This document shows positions 34,408-41,720 of a stretch of 55,340 nucleotides of DNA, one piece after another. Made by a program: the position numbers and the translations under genes. Below the pieces are notes generated by a model, which was not told the DNA's origin, did not search any database, and worked only from the letters and a program-made list of their open reading frames with translations. The first letter of the stretch is position 1; each line of letters starts with the position of its first letter. The stretch is taken from the NCBI GenBank assembly GCA_003979345.1, contig RYVZ01000023.1, positions 1 through 55,340 of the forward strand, read 5' to 3'. Origin of the DNA: Lachnospiraceae bacterium. GTDB lineage: Bacteria > Bacillota > Clostridia > Lachnospirales > Lachnospiraceae.

Positions 34408-36750
34408 ATGAAATTCAGCAACGGATGCTGGCTTCAAAAAGAAGGTACCGAATGCTTTGCACCACAGCAGGTGTATTTCACCAAAGCGGAGCCGTCAAAG
34501 GTAACGCTCTGCATGCCGACAAACCGCATCAACCACCGCGGGGACACATTGGGCTATGTAAACCTGACCATGATCATCACTTCCCCTGCGCCCGAAATCC
34601 TGCGCGTGCGCACTTATCACCATATGGGGCGGCTTGAAAAGGGACCTGCTTTTGATCTGGCACTTACAGAAGAATTGCCGCTTACCGTAACGGATACAGA
34701 GGACATGATCACAATAACAAGCGGCTCCCTCTCGTTAGAGATCACAAAAGCGCAATTCTCCATGACTTATAAACGCGGCGGCGAAATCGTTACAAAAGCG
34801 TCCGGCAGGGATCTTGCCTGCATGAAGACCGCATGGAGAGGCCTCGCCTACGATGCGGCAGGCGACACGGAACACACCTATATGCGCCAGCAGCTTTCCC
34901 TTGGCGTCGGCGAGCTGATCTACGGTCTGGGCGAACGCTTCACACCGTTTACCAAAAACGGCCAGTCGGTCGATATCTGGAATGAGGACGGCGGCACGAG
35001 CACGGAACAATCTTATAAAAATATTCCCTTTTATCTGTCGAATAAAGGATATGGAGTGCTGGTCAATCACCCGGAGCGCGTCTCTTTCGAGATCGCGACA
35101 GAGATGGTGACGCGCACGGAGTTTTCCGTTGCAGGCGGAATGCTTGACTATTTCTTTATCAACGGACCGACCATGAAAGAAACGGTCATGCATTATACCG
35201 ACCTGACCGGAAAACCTGCGCTTCCCGCGCCGTGGACATTCGGCTTGTGGCTTTCCACTTCGTTTACGACCAATTATGACGAAGAAACCGTCATGAGCTT
35301 TGTGGACGGCATGTTAGAGCGCGGCATTCCGCTTCGCACATTTCATTTTGACTGTTTCTGGATGAAAGAATTTCATTGGAGTAATTTCATTTGGGATGAC
35401 CGCGTTTTTCCTGACCCGGAGGGCATGCTTACACGCATCAAAGAAAAGGGATTGAACATCTGCGTCTGGATCAACCCTTATATCGGACAGGAATCCGAGC
35501 TGTTTTCTGTCGGCTGTCAGAAAGGGTATTTTGTCAAGCGCACAAACGGCGACGTATGGCAATGGGATATGTGGCAGCCGGGCATGGCACTTGTAGATTT
35601 CACGAACCCCGCCGCATGCCGCTGGTATCAGATAGAATTAGAAAAGCTGCTCGATATGGGCGTAGACTGTTTCAAAACCGATTTCGGCGAGCGCATCCCG
35701 TCCGAAAACGTCACGTATTCCGACGGCTCCGACCCGCAGAAAATGCATAATTATTATACGTATCTGTATAACAAATGTGTTTATGAATTATTAGAAAGAA
35801 AACGCGGCAAGGGCGAGGCGGTTCTTTTTGCCCGTTCTGCAACTGTCGGCGGTCAAAAATTCCCGGTTCACTGGGGCGGCGACTGCTGGAGCGATTACGA
35901 ATCAATGGAAGAAAGCCTCCGCGGAGGACTTTCGCTCTGCATGTCCGGCTTTGGTTTCTGGGCGCACGACATCGGCGGATTCGAGAGTACTTCCACCGCC
36001 GATGTCTACAAACGCTGGGTCGCTTTCGGACTGCTTTCCTCGCACAGCCGTCTGCACGGCTCTTCATCCTACCGGGTTCCCTGGGTCTATGACGAGGAAG
36101 CGGTCGATGTCGTGCGGTTTTTCACCAGACTGAAAGCACGCATCATGCCGTACCTGTATGCAGCTGCCGTAACGGCAAACCAAACCGGCATCCCGTGTAT
36201 GCGCAGCATGGTCATGGAATTTACCGAAGATAAGACCTGTCATTATCTTGACAAACAGTATATGCTCGGGGACAGCCTGCTCGTCGCGCCAATCTTTAAT
36301 GACCAAAGCATGGCGGAATATTATCTGCCGAAGGGCGTCTGGACAGACTTCTTTACCGGTGAGGTCAAAAACGGCGGGCAGTGGATCACGGAAAAACACG
36401 GCTACTTAAGCATTCCGTTACTGGTAAAAGAAAACTCGATCGTCGTACTCGGCGCGCATGACGACAGACCCGACTACGATTATGCCGACGGCGCCGAGAT
36501 CCGTATGTACCAGCTCCTTAACGGAGTGGAAACATCCGCTGTCGTCTACGGCACGGACAACAAAGAAGCCTTATCGGTAACTGCATGCCGGGACAAAAAC
36601 CGGATCACGGTCACGCTCCATACGCAGGGCTCTTGCACGATCCGTCTCGTAAATGTAACCGCATCCGAAGTAAGCGGCGGCAGCTTCACGACTGACGGAA
36701 ACGATACGGTCATCACACAGCCTTCCGGCAAAATTGTCGTAACGTTGTAA
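34408..36750 (+). CDS. yicI: alpha-xylosidase, YicI-like (glycoside hydrolase family 31)
   Basis: 780 residues, the normal YicI length. It is predicted to release alpha-linked xylose from oligosaccharides such as isoprimeverose-type xyloglucan fragments, in the cytoplasm since no signal peptide is present. The catalytic nucleophile is Asp425 in KTDFGERIP and the acid/base is Asp492 in HWGGDCW. FHFDCFWMKEFHW and SGFGFWAHDIGGFE match the E. coli alpha-xylosidase closely. The start follows GGAGGACAAAATC. It is transcribed away from the kinase and stands as a single cistron. GH31 also includes alpha-glucosidases and sulfoquinovosidases, but the motifs favour YicI. Confidence 0.92.
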   Translation: MKFSNGCWLQKEGTECFAPQQVYFTKAEPSKVTLCMPTNRINHRGDTLGYVNLTMIITSPAPEILRVRTYHHMGRLEKGPAFDLALTEELPLTVTDTEDMITITSGSLSLEITKAQFSMTYKRGGEIVTKASGRDLACMKTAWRGLAYDAAGDTEHTYMRQQLSLGVGELIYGLGERFTPFTKNGQSVDIWNEDGGTSTEQSYKNIPFYLSNKGYGVLVNHPERVSFEIATEMVTRTEFSVAGGMLDYFFINGPTMKETVMHYTDLTGKPALPAPWTFGLWLSTSFTTNYDEETVMSFVDGMLERGIPLRTFHFDCFWMKEFHWSNFIWDDRVFPDPEGMLTRIKEKGLNICVWINPYIGQESELFSVGCQKGYFVKRTNGDVWQWDMWQPGMALVDFTNPAACRWYQIELEKLLDMGVDCFKTDFGERIPSENVTYSDGSDPQKMHNYYTYLYNKCVYELLERKRGKGEAVLFARSATVGGQKFPVHWGGDCWSDYESMEESLRGGLSLCMSGFGFWAHDIGGFESTSTADVYKRWVAFGLLSSHSRLHGSSSYRVPWVYDEEAVDVVRFFTRLKARIMPYLYAAAVTANQTGIPCMRSMVMEFTEDKTCHYLDKQYMLGDSLLVAPIFNDQSMAEYYLPKGVWTDFFTGEVKNGGQWITEKHGYLSIPLLVKENSIVVLGAHDDRPDYDYADGAEIRMYQLLNGVETSAVVYGTDNKEALSVTACRDKNRITVTLHTQGSCTIRLVNVTASEVSGGSFTTDGNDTVITQPSGKIVVTL

Positions 36751-36762
36751 GATTCTGAGACG

Positions 36763-36788
36763 CTCAGCCGGAATCGCTGCCGGCTGAG
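36763..36788. terminator. hairpin after the alpha-xylosidase gene
   Basis: CTCAGCCGG (36763-36771) pairs with CCGGCTGAG (36780-36788) 13 bases past the stop codon. No T-run follows, so termination is uncertain. The rest of the 176-base gap to the MFS gene shows GC-rich partial repeats (GAGACGCT twice) but no gene. Confidence 0.4.
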
Positions 36789-36926
36789 CCGTCACTGATA
36801 TAATTCGGCAAAGCTGCTGAGACGCTGTAACATTCCGGAGCGGTCAGCCGCGACCGGCATAATTCAATGAAATTGCCAAAATACTGCAGACCTTGGCATA
36901 CCGCACGGCTTGACAGAATTTTTGTA

Positions 36927-38168
36927 TCAGGACTTCACCAGTTCTCCAAACCGTGCAAAGATCCGTTTCGAATAAAGCGCAACCAGCATGGATGCCGCCG
37001 CAGCGCCGATCATGACTACATACGGCTTCCCGGAAAGCAAATCGAACAGTACACCGTAGCATGCCTGACCTAAAGGCTGCGAGCAGCTTGCGACTGCCAT
37101 GATGACTGCCATGATCTTTCCAAGAAGCTGCGGCGGTGTCTGCTGCCCCACCACTGTGAGCATGGAAACGCTGAACATGGTCGACGCGCACATGCCCGCG
37201 AAACTGGCTGCCGTAATCACCACATAACCAACGCCGGCAGGCACAGGCTCAAACAGCGACAGTCCCATAAAAAGCGCCGAACATGCGCAGGCTGTCAGCG
37301 CCAGATATCCTTTTTCCAACCGCATTTTCCGCGCCGCAGCGCCTGCTGCCATTCCACCCGCAAGACCGCCGAGTCCCATTGCCGCCTCTGTAATGCCGAG
37401 CGCTGTATCAGACATTTGAAGCACCTGCACGACCATGACGGGAATGCCCACGATCATCGCCGCAGACAAAAACAAATTAAACAACGCCAATATCCCTAAG
37501 ATTGACAGGAAAATCGGTTTCTCTTTTTTCATAAATATCAAACATTCCCTCAAATCCCGTCCCACCGCCTGAAACACATTTCTTCCGTCTCTTCTCTCCT
37601 CAAAAGGAATATGGATAAATATTTCCATAACTGCCGAGATCAAAAAACAGCCAATGCTGATGAACAGGATTGGAAAAATGCCGAACGCACCAAACAGAAC
37701 GCCCCCGATGACCGGCCCGAGCAGCCCCGAAAGCGTACTCACCATATTGATGACTGCATTGCCGCTCATCAGCATATCAGGTTCCACAAGCAACGGTATA
37801 CTTGCCTGAACTGCAGGCTGGTACGCGCCGGAAATCCCATACAGGATCATAAGCACCGCTATCATAAGCGGAACAAACGGCACATTGCCAAGCGCTGCGT
37901 AGTAAACAAAGATTACGAAAGCTGTTGTAAAGTCCAATACCACCATAATATTTCTCTTATTCTTTCTGTCCGCGATCACACCCCCAAACAGGGAAAAGAC
38001 GATCATCGGAATGAAAGAGCAGGCTGTCACCGCGCCAAACAACGACGACGAATCCGTCTCCCGCAGCAGATACAGCGGCAGCGCAAACCGTAAGATCGCA
38101 TTGCCAAACAACGAGATGATCTGTCCGATTACCACCATGGTAAAATTCCGTTTGAATAATTGCTTCAT
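36927..38168 (-). CDS. MFS transporter, drug/macrolide-efflux type
   Basis: 413 residues with 12 predicted transmembrane helices in the MFS_3 arrangement. GGVIADRKNKRNIMVVLD after helix 2 is the classical MFS motif A. Likely a proton-driven exporter of a small toxic compound. The start at 38168 follows AGGAGGTTTCTATTT; the frame opens 34 codons upstream over the promoter and operator, which cannot be coding. It lies directly downstream of a TetR-type repressor gene with a matching operator in between, so it is probably induced by its substrate. Confidence 0.9.
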   Translation of the reverse strand: MKQLFKRNFTMVVIGQIISLFGNAILRFALPLYLLRETDSSSLFGAVTACSFIPMIVFSLFGGVIADRKNKRNIMVVLDFTTAFVIFVYYAALGNVPFVPLMIAVLMILYGISGAYQPAVQASIPLLVEPDMLMSGNAVINMVSTLSGLLGPVIGGVLFGAFGIFPILFISIGCFLISAVMEIFIHIPFEERRDGRNVFQAVGRDLRECLIFMKKEKPIFLSILGILALFNLFLSAAMIVGIPVMVVQVLQMSDTALGITEAAMGLGGLAGGMAAGAAARKMRLEKGYLALTACACSALFMGLSLFEPVPAGVGYVVITAASFAGMCASTMFSVSMLTVVGQQTPPQLLGKIMAVIMAVASCSQPLGQACYGVLFDLLSGKPYVVMIGAAAASMLVALYSKRIFARFGELVKS

Positions 38169-38200
38169 AAATAGAAACCTCCTGTTTATATGATTTAGAT

Positions 38201-38227
38201 ACCGACCGTTGGTATGTATAAAGTCAA
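38201..38227 (-). promoter_or_regulatory. TetR operator and -35 box upstream of the MFS gene
   Basis: ACCGACCGTTGGTATGT (38201-38217) matches the palindrome at 38959-38975 in 14 of 17 positions, with the GGTATGT arm intact. TTGACT (minus strand, 38227-38222) immediately precedes it, so the repressor would sit in the promoter spacer. The -10 box is not clear. Confidence 0.7.
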
Positions 38228-38232
38228 AATTT

Positions 38233-38254
38233 TTCTGCCCTTTTCCGGGCAGAA
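38233..38254 (-). terminator. terminator between tetR-like gene and MFS gene
   Basis: TTCTGCCC and GGGCAGAA (38233-38240 and 38247-38254) form an eight-base-pair stem with a six-base loop, followed on the minus strand by AAATTTT. It sits right after the repressor gene and ahead of the MFS -35 box, separating the two units. Confidence 0.65.
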
Positions 38255-38276
38255 TTTTTAATCCCCGCAACTGCGG

Positions 38277-38930
38277 TTACTTCTTATTCTGATAAAGCTC
38301 CGTAAGCTCACGAAGCCGTTCAAACATACTCTCGTCCATGATATCCAAGCCAAAGGCACGCAGCATCTGGTCGAACATTTTACATTTTCTGTAAACGCCT
38401 TCGGCGTCATCATCAAAAATCAACGGGTCAAGCCATACATTTCCAATCAAAAGAATCAGCTCCGCAAGTTCCTTCGGATACTCTGTCCTGATTGAGCCGT
38501 CCTCGATCCCCTGTTCAATGATCGGCAGAACATATACGGGCGCGGTATAATCGACGGTACCTCTCAAAATACTGAACACAAGCGCAGGACTTGCCCCGAT
38601 ATTCGGCGCGGCAGCAAAAATCTCATCATGCACGGAGCGGTTGATGGATTCCGTCAGCAGTTTCTTCAGCTTTTCTTTTCCAGTAAGTCCCGGGCAGTTC
38701 TGGATCTCAAAAAGCATTTGATTGGAAGTTTCCGACAATTTGGTCGTGACTGCGTCCAGGATATCCTCTTTCGACTTAAAGTGATGATAGATCGCGCCTT
38801 TGCTGAGACCGCCAAGATGGTCGATGATATCCTGAATCGATGTGTGCTCATAGCCTTTCTGCACAAACAATTTCATTGCCGTTTCCAAGATCAGATTTAC
38901 GGTTTCCTCAGGATATTTGTTGCGGGCCAA
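38277..38930 (-). CDS. TetR/AcrR family repressor
   Basis: 217 residues. An N-terminal helix-turn-helix (about 10-55: FVQKGYEHTSIQDIIDHLGGLSKGAIYHHF region) is followed by a helical ligand-binding domain. The start is TTG at 38930: upstream in-frame ATG at 38990 overlaps the -10 box and would lie ahead of transcription start, and homologues typically begin at the ARNKYPEET segment. GGGGAGG precedes the TTG by 11 bases. It probably represses itself and the MFS exporter through matching palindromes. Confidence 0.9.
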   Translation of the reverse strand: MARNKYPEETVNLILETAMKLFVQKGYEHTSIQDIIDHLGGLSKGAIYHHFKSKEDILDAVTTKLSETSNQMLFEIQNCPGLTGKEKLKKLLTESINRSVHDEIFAAAPNIGASPALVFSILRGTVDYTAPVYVLPIIEQGIEDGSIRTEYPKELAELILLIGNVWLDPLIFDDDAEGVYRKCKMFDQMLRAFGLDIMDESMFERLRELTELYQNKK

Positions 38931-38958
38931 TGCAGTGTATACCTCCCCATACGGTTTT

Positions 38959-39007
38959 ACATACCATTGGTATGTTTTATTATAGATCATTTTGGGCTGA
39001 TCTGCAA
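38959..39007 (-). promoter_or_regulatory. promoter and perfect palindromic operator of the TetR gene
   Basis: On the minus strand TTGCAG (39007-39002), 17 bases, TATAAT (38984-38979). The perfect palindrome ACATACCATTGGTATGT (38959-38975) covers the expected start site, an arrangement typical for autorepression. Confidence 0.85.
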
Positions 39008-39031
39008 GCCCTTTATTCCCGCGAGCAACGA

Positions 39032-39109
39032 GTCAAAGTCATGCCTGCATGACCTTGACGACTGCCGCGAGAGTGAAATACCCCGTAGCTTGCTGCGGGG
39101 TATTTCACT
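39032..39109 (-). repeat. two-stem inverted-repeat element after the 83-residue ORF
   Basis: A first stem (39072-39085 with 39096-39109, arm AGTGAAATACCCCG, perfect) overlaps the stop of the 39105 gene, and a second (GTCAAAGTCATGC, 39032-39044, with 39047-39059, one mismatch) follows. The first is probably the transcript end signal, although no T-run follows. The pair could be a dispersed repeat. Confidence 0.6.
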
Positions 39110-39356
39110 GAAGCAGATGCCGGATATCGGAAATCCGTTTGGCTCCTTCAATGATCTCTTTTCTCTGCGCTTTCATATAATCTTCTAATTCTCCGACTTC
39201 CTCTTCCGTAAAACCTTCATTTTTCGTGATGACACAATCCGGCACCGTTCCTTCGGCACGATCCTTCCCCCGTTCAAACATTACAGAGACAAAAGGTTTT
39301 CCGTTTCTGGACAGCACGGTCGAATATGTGCACGTCAATTCATCAAGTCTTTCCAT
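39105..39356 (-). CDS. small conserved-type hypothetical protein
   Basis: 83 residues, soluble, charged and not recognised. It has a beta-like N-terminal half (CTYSTVLSRNGKPFVSVMFERGK) and a helical acidic C-terminal half (EEEVGELEDYMKAQRKEI). An AGGGG site lies about eight bases before the ATG. A perfect nine-base-pair hairpin (39368-39389) abuts that site. It lies downstream of the exonuclease gene in the same direction with a gap of about 95 bases. A real gene is likely from codon pattern and binding site; the role is unknown. Confidence 0.65.
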   Translation of the reverse strand: MERLDELTCTYSTVLSRNGKPFVSVMFERGKDRAEGTVPDCVITKNEGFTEEEVGELEDYMKAQRKEIIEGAKRISDIRHLLQ

Positions 39357-39367
39357 ATCTATACCCC

Positions 39368-39389
39368 TATGTGCGCTTCAGCGCACATA
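39368..39389 (-). promoter_or_regulatory. hairpin abutting the ribosome binding site of the 83-residue ORF
   Basis: TATGTGCGC (39368-39376) and GCGCACATA (39381-39389) form a perfect stem with a four-base loop directly next to AGGGG. It may modulate translation of the small gene or end the exonuclease transcript; no T-run is present. Confidence 0.45.
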
Positions 39390-39450
39390 CCAATCAATAT
39401 TTGAAAATTTACTTTCAAACTTTATAACCTCTGTCAATAAGCATTTTCTT

Positions 39451-40437
39451 TCATTCCTGCTCTTTATGCTCATGCTTCGCCCTGCGGTGCTGCCGCCTGA
39501 TCTCACGTGTATGTTCCTGCTTATCCCAAACAGCTTTCGCCTGCTCCTCATTGATCAGCTTTAAGGTCTTCACAATATATACTTTATCGCCCTCTGTCTT
39601 TTTCATACGAATCTTTCCTTTGATAAATCCATGCTTATTGCAAAAAGCAAGCGCGTAATAATGCTTTCCGTTCGGTGTAAACCAGCGCAGCTTTTTCCGG
39701 CAGTTTTTATGGCAGATATAGCATTTTGTGCTGACGACTTCCCTGTCTTCCATCGCAGTCTGTTTATCTTCAAATTCCCGCGAAATATATTTCGCATAAG
39801 TGTCAAAAATAATATGGACTTCCTGTTTTCTTGTTTTCGGAAGTCTGTAAACATCATAGGAGACTCGTTTTAAGATCTGCCCCGCGTCCGGTTCGGCGCT
39901 GATACGCTGTAATACTTTTGCCGTATAATAGGCATCGGCAAACGCCCTGTGGAACGGAATATCCTGCGATATGCCCAACTGTTCCACCGCGCTTTTTAAT
40001 GAACGGCGCTTCTTGTCATCCTCAGGCTCATAAATTAGCGCATACAATTTTTGGATATCGAGATAGGTGAGCGGCCCGTCCGACAACGGCGGAAACTGGT
40101 AATAATCCATATTCTGCTGAAGCTCGGTCAAGTCCAGTGAACCCCATGTTCCATACAAGCAGTCTTCGCCGCACCATTTTAGAAAATGCCGCATCACGGG
40201 TACAAAGGTCTGTTCTTTTTTTAGCTCGCTCATACTGATATGAATGATACCCTGCGTAACAGAGTGCATCGTATGATACACGCTTGGACGGATCATTCTG
40301 GAAAACTCACCGATCTTTTCAAAATTACTGTTTAATTTGATCGCGCCGATCTCAATGATCTCAAACGGTATTTGGGCATTTTCATCTTGTTTTTTGGCCG
40401 CCTGATTCCATTCCAGGTCAAAAATAATATAATTCAT
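39451..40437 (-). CDS. DEDDh-type 3'-5' exonuclease with C-terminal zinc-ribbon-like region
   Basis: 328 residues. An RNase T/DnaQ-like exonuclease fold with the first acidic pair in FDLEWN (Asp7, Glu9) and the C-terminal HxAxxDA signature in FHRAFADAYYTA (about 162-173). KapD-like proteins are the nearest class. After residue 220 there is an extra region with CYICHKNC and a later CNKH, an arrangement of Cys and His suited to binding zinc and perhaps nucleic acid, and a basic C-terminal tail. The start follows AAGAAGGTATCGG. Substrate (RNA or DNA) is unknown. Confidence 0.85.
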   Translation of the reverse strand: MNYIIFDLEWNQAAKKQDENAQIPFEIIEIGAIKLNSNFEKIGEFSRMIRPSVYHTMHSVTQGIIHISMSELKKEQTFVPVMRHFLKWCGEDCLYGTWGSLDLTELQQNMDYYQFPPLSDGPLTYLDIQKLYALIYEPEDDKKRRSLKSAVEQLGISQDIPFHRAFADAYYTAKVLQRISAEPDAGQILKRVSYDVYRLPKTRKQEVHIIFDTYAKYISREFEDKQTAMEDREVVSTKCYICHKNCRKKLRWFTPNGKHYYALAFCNKHGFIKGKIRMKKTEGDKVYIVKTLKLINEEQAKAVWDKQEHTREIRRQHRRAKHEHKEQE

Positions 40438-40504
40438 CCGATACCTTCTTGTGTTGAGTTTTCCATTATTTTATCATACTTGATCCTATTTTTACAGAGT
40501 ATGC

Positions 40505-40510
40505 TATAAT
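40505..40510 (+). promoter_or_regulatory. -10 box of the EamA-tcdA unit
   Basis: A perfect TATAAT lies 43 bases before the EamA start. The best -35 candidates, TTGATC or TGATCC, are 18-19 bases upstream. It lies between the divergent exonuclease gene and the EamA gene. Confidence 0.55.
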
Positions 40511-40552
40511 GATTCTTGAATTAATGACAATATTTTGACTGGAGGTACGATT

Positions 40553-40966
40553 ATGTGGTTTTTATTTGCGATCTTATCCGCGGTTTTTGCCGCGCTGACA
40601 TCCATTTTCGCCAAAGTCGGCATAAGGGACGTAAACTCGAATCTTGCCACGGCGATCCGCACGGTTGTCGTGCTTGTCCTTGCATGGGGGATCGTCTTCA
40701 TGACCAACGCACATAAAGGTCTTTCCTCTATCACTGCCAAAAGCTGGATCTTTTTAATTCTTTCCGGATTGGCAACGGGTCTGTCCTGGCTTTGCTATTA
40801 TCATGCGCTGCAGACAGGCGACGTATCCAAGGTTGTCCCGATTGACAAGCTGAGCGTCGTCTTTACCCTGATTCTCGCATTTATATTTCTTCATGAGAGT
40901 TTTACGGTCAAGTCCGCGATCGGTACCCTGCTCATCGCCGCCGGCACACTCGTCATGGTTTTGTAA
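40553..40966 (+). CDS. EamA/DMT family transporter, single-domain
   Basis: 137 residues with five predicted helices, one EamA domain rather than the usual two. Small one-domain members must dimerise to form a transporter. Motifs near the second half (CYYHALQTGDVSKVVPIDKLSVV and a glutamate in FLHESF) are typical of the family. The start at 40553 follows GGAGGTACGATT; an in-frame TTG six codons upstream contains that site. It lies 27 bases ahead of tcdA. The transported compound is unknown. Confidence 0.88.
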   Translation: MWFLFAILSAVFAALTSIFAKVGIRDVNSNLATAIRTVVVLVLAWGIVFMTNAHKGLSSITAKSWIFLILSGLATGLSWLCYYHALQTGDVSKVVPIDKLSVVFTLILAFIFLHESFTVKSAIGTLLIAAGTLVMVL

Positions 40967-40993
40967 CAGCTAAAGATACAAAGGAGAATCCTT

Positions 40994-41707
40994 ATGGAGG
41001 CATTTTGCAGAACAGAATTGCTGATCGGAAAAGAAGCTCTTACTAAGCTTGCAGCTTCCCGCGTCGCCATATTCGGCATCGGCGGGGTCGGCGGCTATGT
41101 CGTGGAAGCGCTGATCCGGAGCGGAGTCGGCGCGCTCGACCTCATCGACAACGACACGGTCGCGGTATCGAACTTAAACCGCCAGATCATCGCCACGACC
41201 GCCACGATCGGGCAGTATAAAACAGACGCCGCAAAGGAGCGCTGTCTTTTGATCAACCCGGATGCACAGATCCGGACTTATCGCACGTTCTATCTGCCTG
41301 AAACCGCTGCGCAGTTTCATTTTCAAGAATATGACTATGTCGTAGACGCCATAGATACTGTCAGCGGAAAACTTTCGATTATTGAACAGGCGGTGCGTGC
41401 AGGCACGCCCGTTATCAGCAGTATGGGCGCCGGAAATAAAATGGATCCTGCCGCTTTTGAAGCCGCAGATCTCTCTGAGACATCCGTATGCCCCCTTGCG
41501 CGCGTGATGCGGAGGGAACTTCGAAAAAGAGGAATCGAACATGTCAAAGTCGTTTATTCCAAAGAGCCTGCCATCACGCCGGCCGGTATCACAAACCCTG
41601 ATGAAAATTCGCACAAACGGCAGATTCCGGGCAGCAACGCGTTCGTGCCTGCTGCCGCCGGACTGATCATCGCCTCGGAAGTCGTCAAAGACCTGATAAA
41701 ACGCTGA
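40994..41707 (+). CDS. tcdA: tRNA threonylcarbamoyladenosine dehydratase
   Basis: 237 residues, a ThiF/E1-like enzyme that uses ATP to cyclise t6A37 of tRNA into ct6A. The nucleotide-binding motif GIGGVGGYV (about 25-33), the DNDTVAVSNLNRQ segment (about 54-66) and CPLARVMRRELRKRG, which is typical of TcdA, are present. The start follows AAAGGAGAATCCTT. It is shorter than E. coli TcdA and ends without a membrane helix. Its end lies 13 bases from the convergent transglutaminase gene. Confidence 0.92.
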   Translation: MEAFCRTELLIGKEALTKLAASRVAIFGIGGVGGYVVEALIRSGVGALDLIDNDTVAVSNLNRQIIATTATIGQYKTDAAKERCLLINPDAQIRTYRTFYLPETAAQFHFQEYDYVVDAIDTVSGKLSIIEQAVRAGTPVISSMGAGNKMDPAAFEAADLSETSVCPLARVMRRELRKRGIEHVKVVYSKEPAITPAGITNPDENSHKRQIPGSNAFVPAAAGLIIASEVVKDLIKR

Positions 41708-41720
41708 CGAAGGTATTTCC

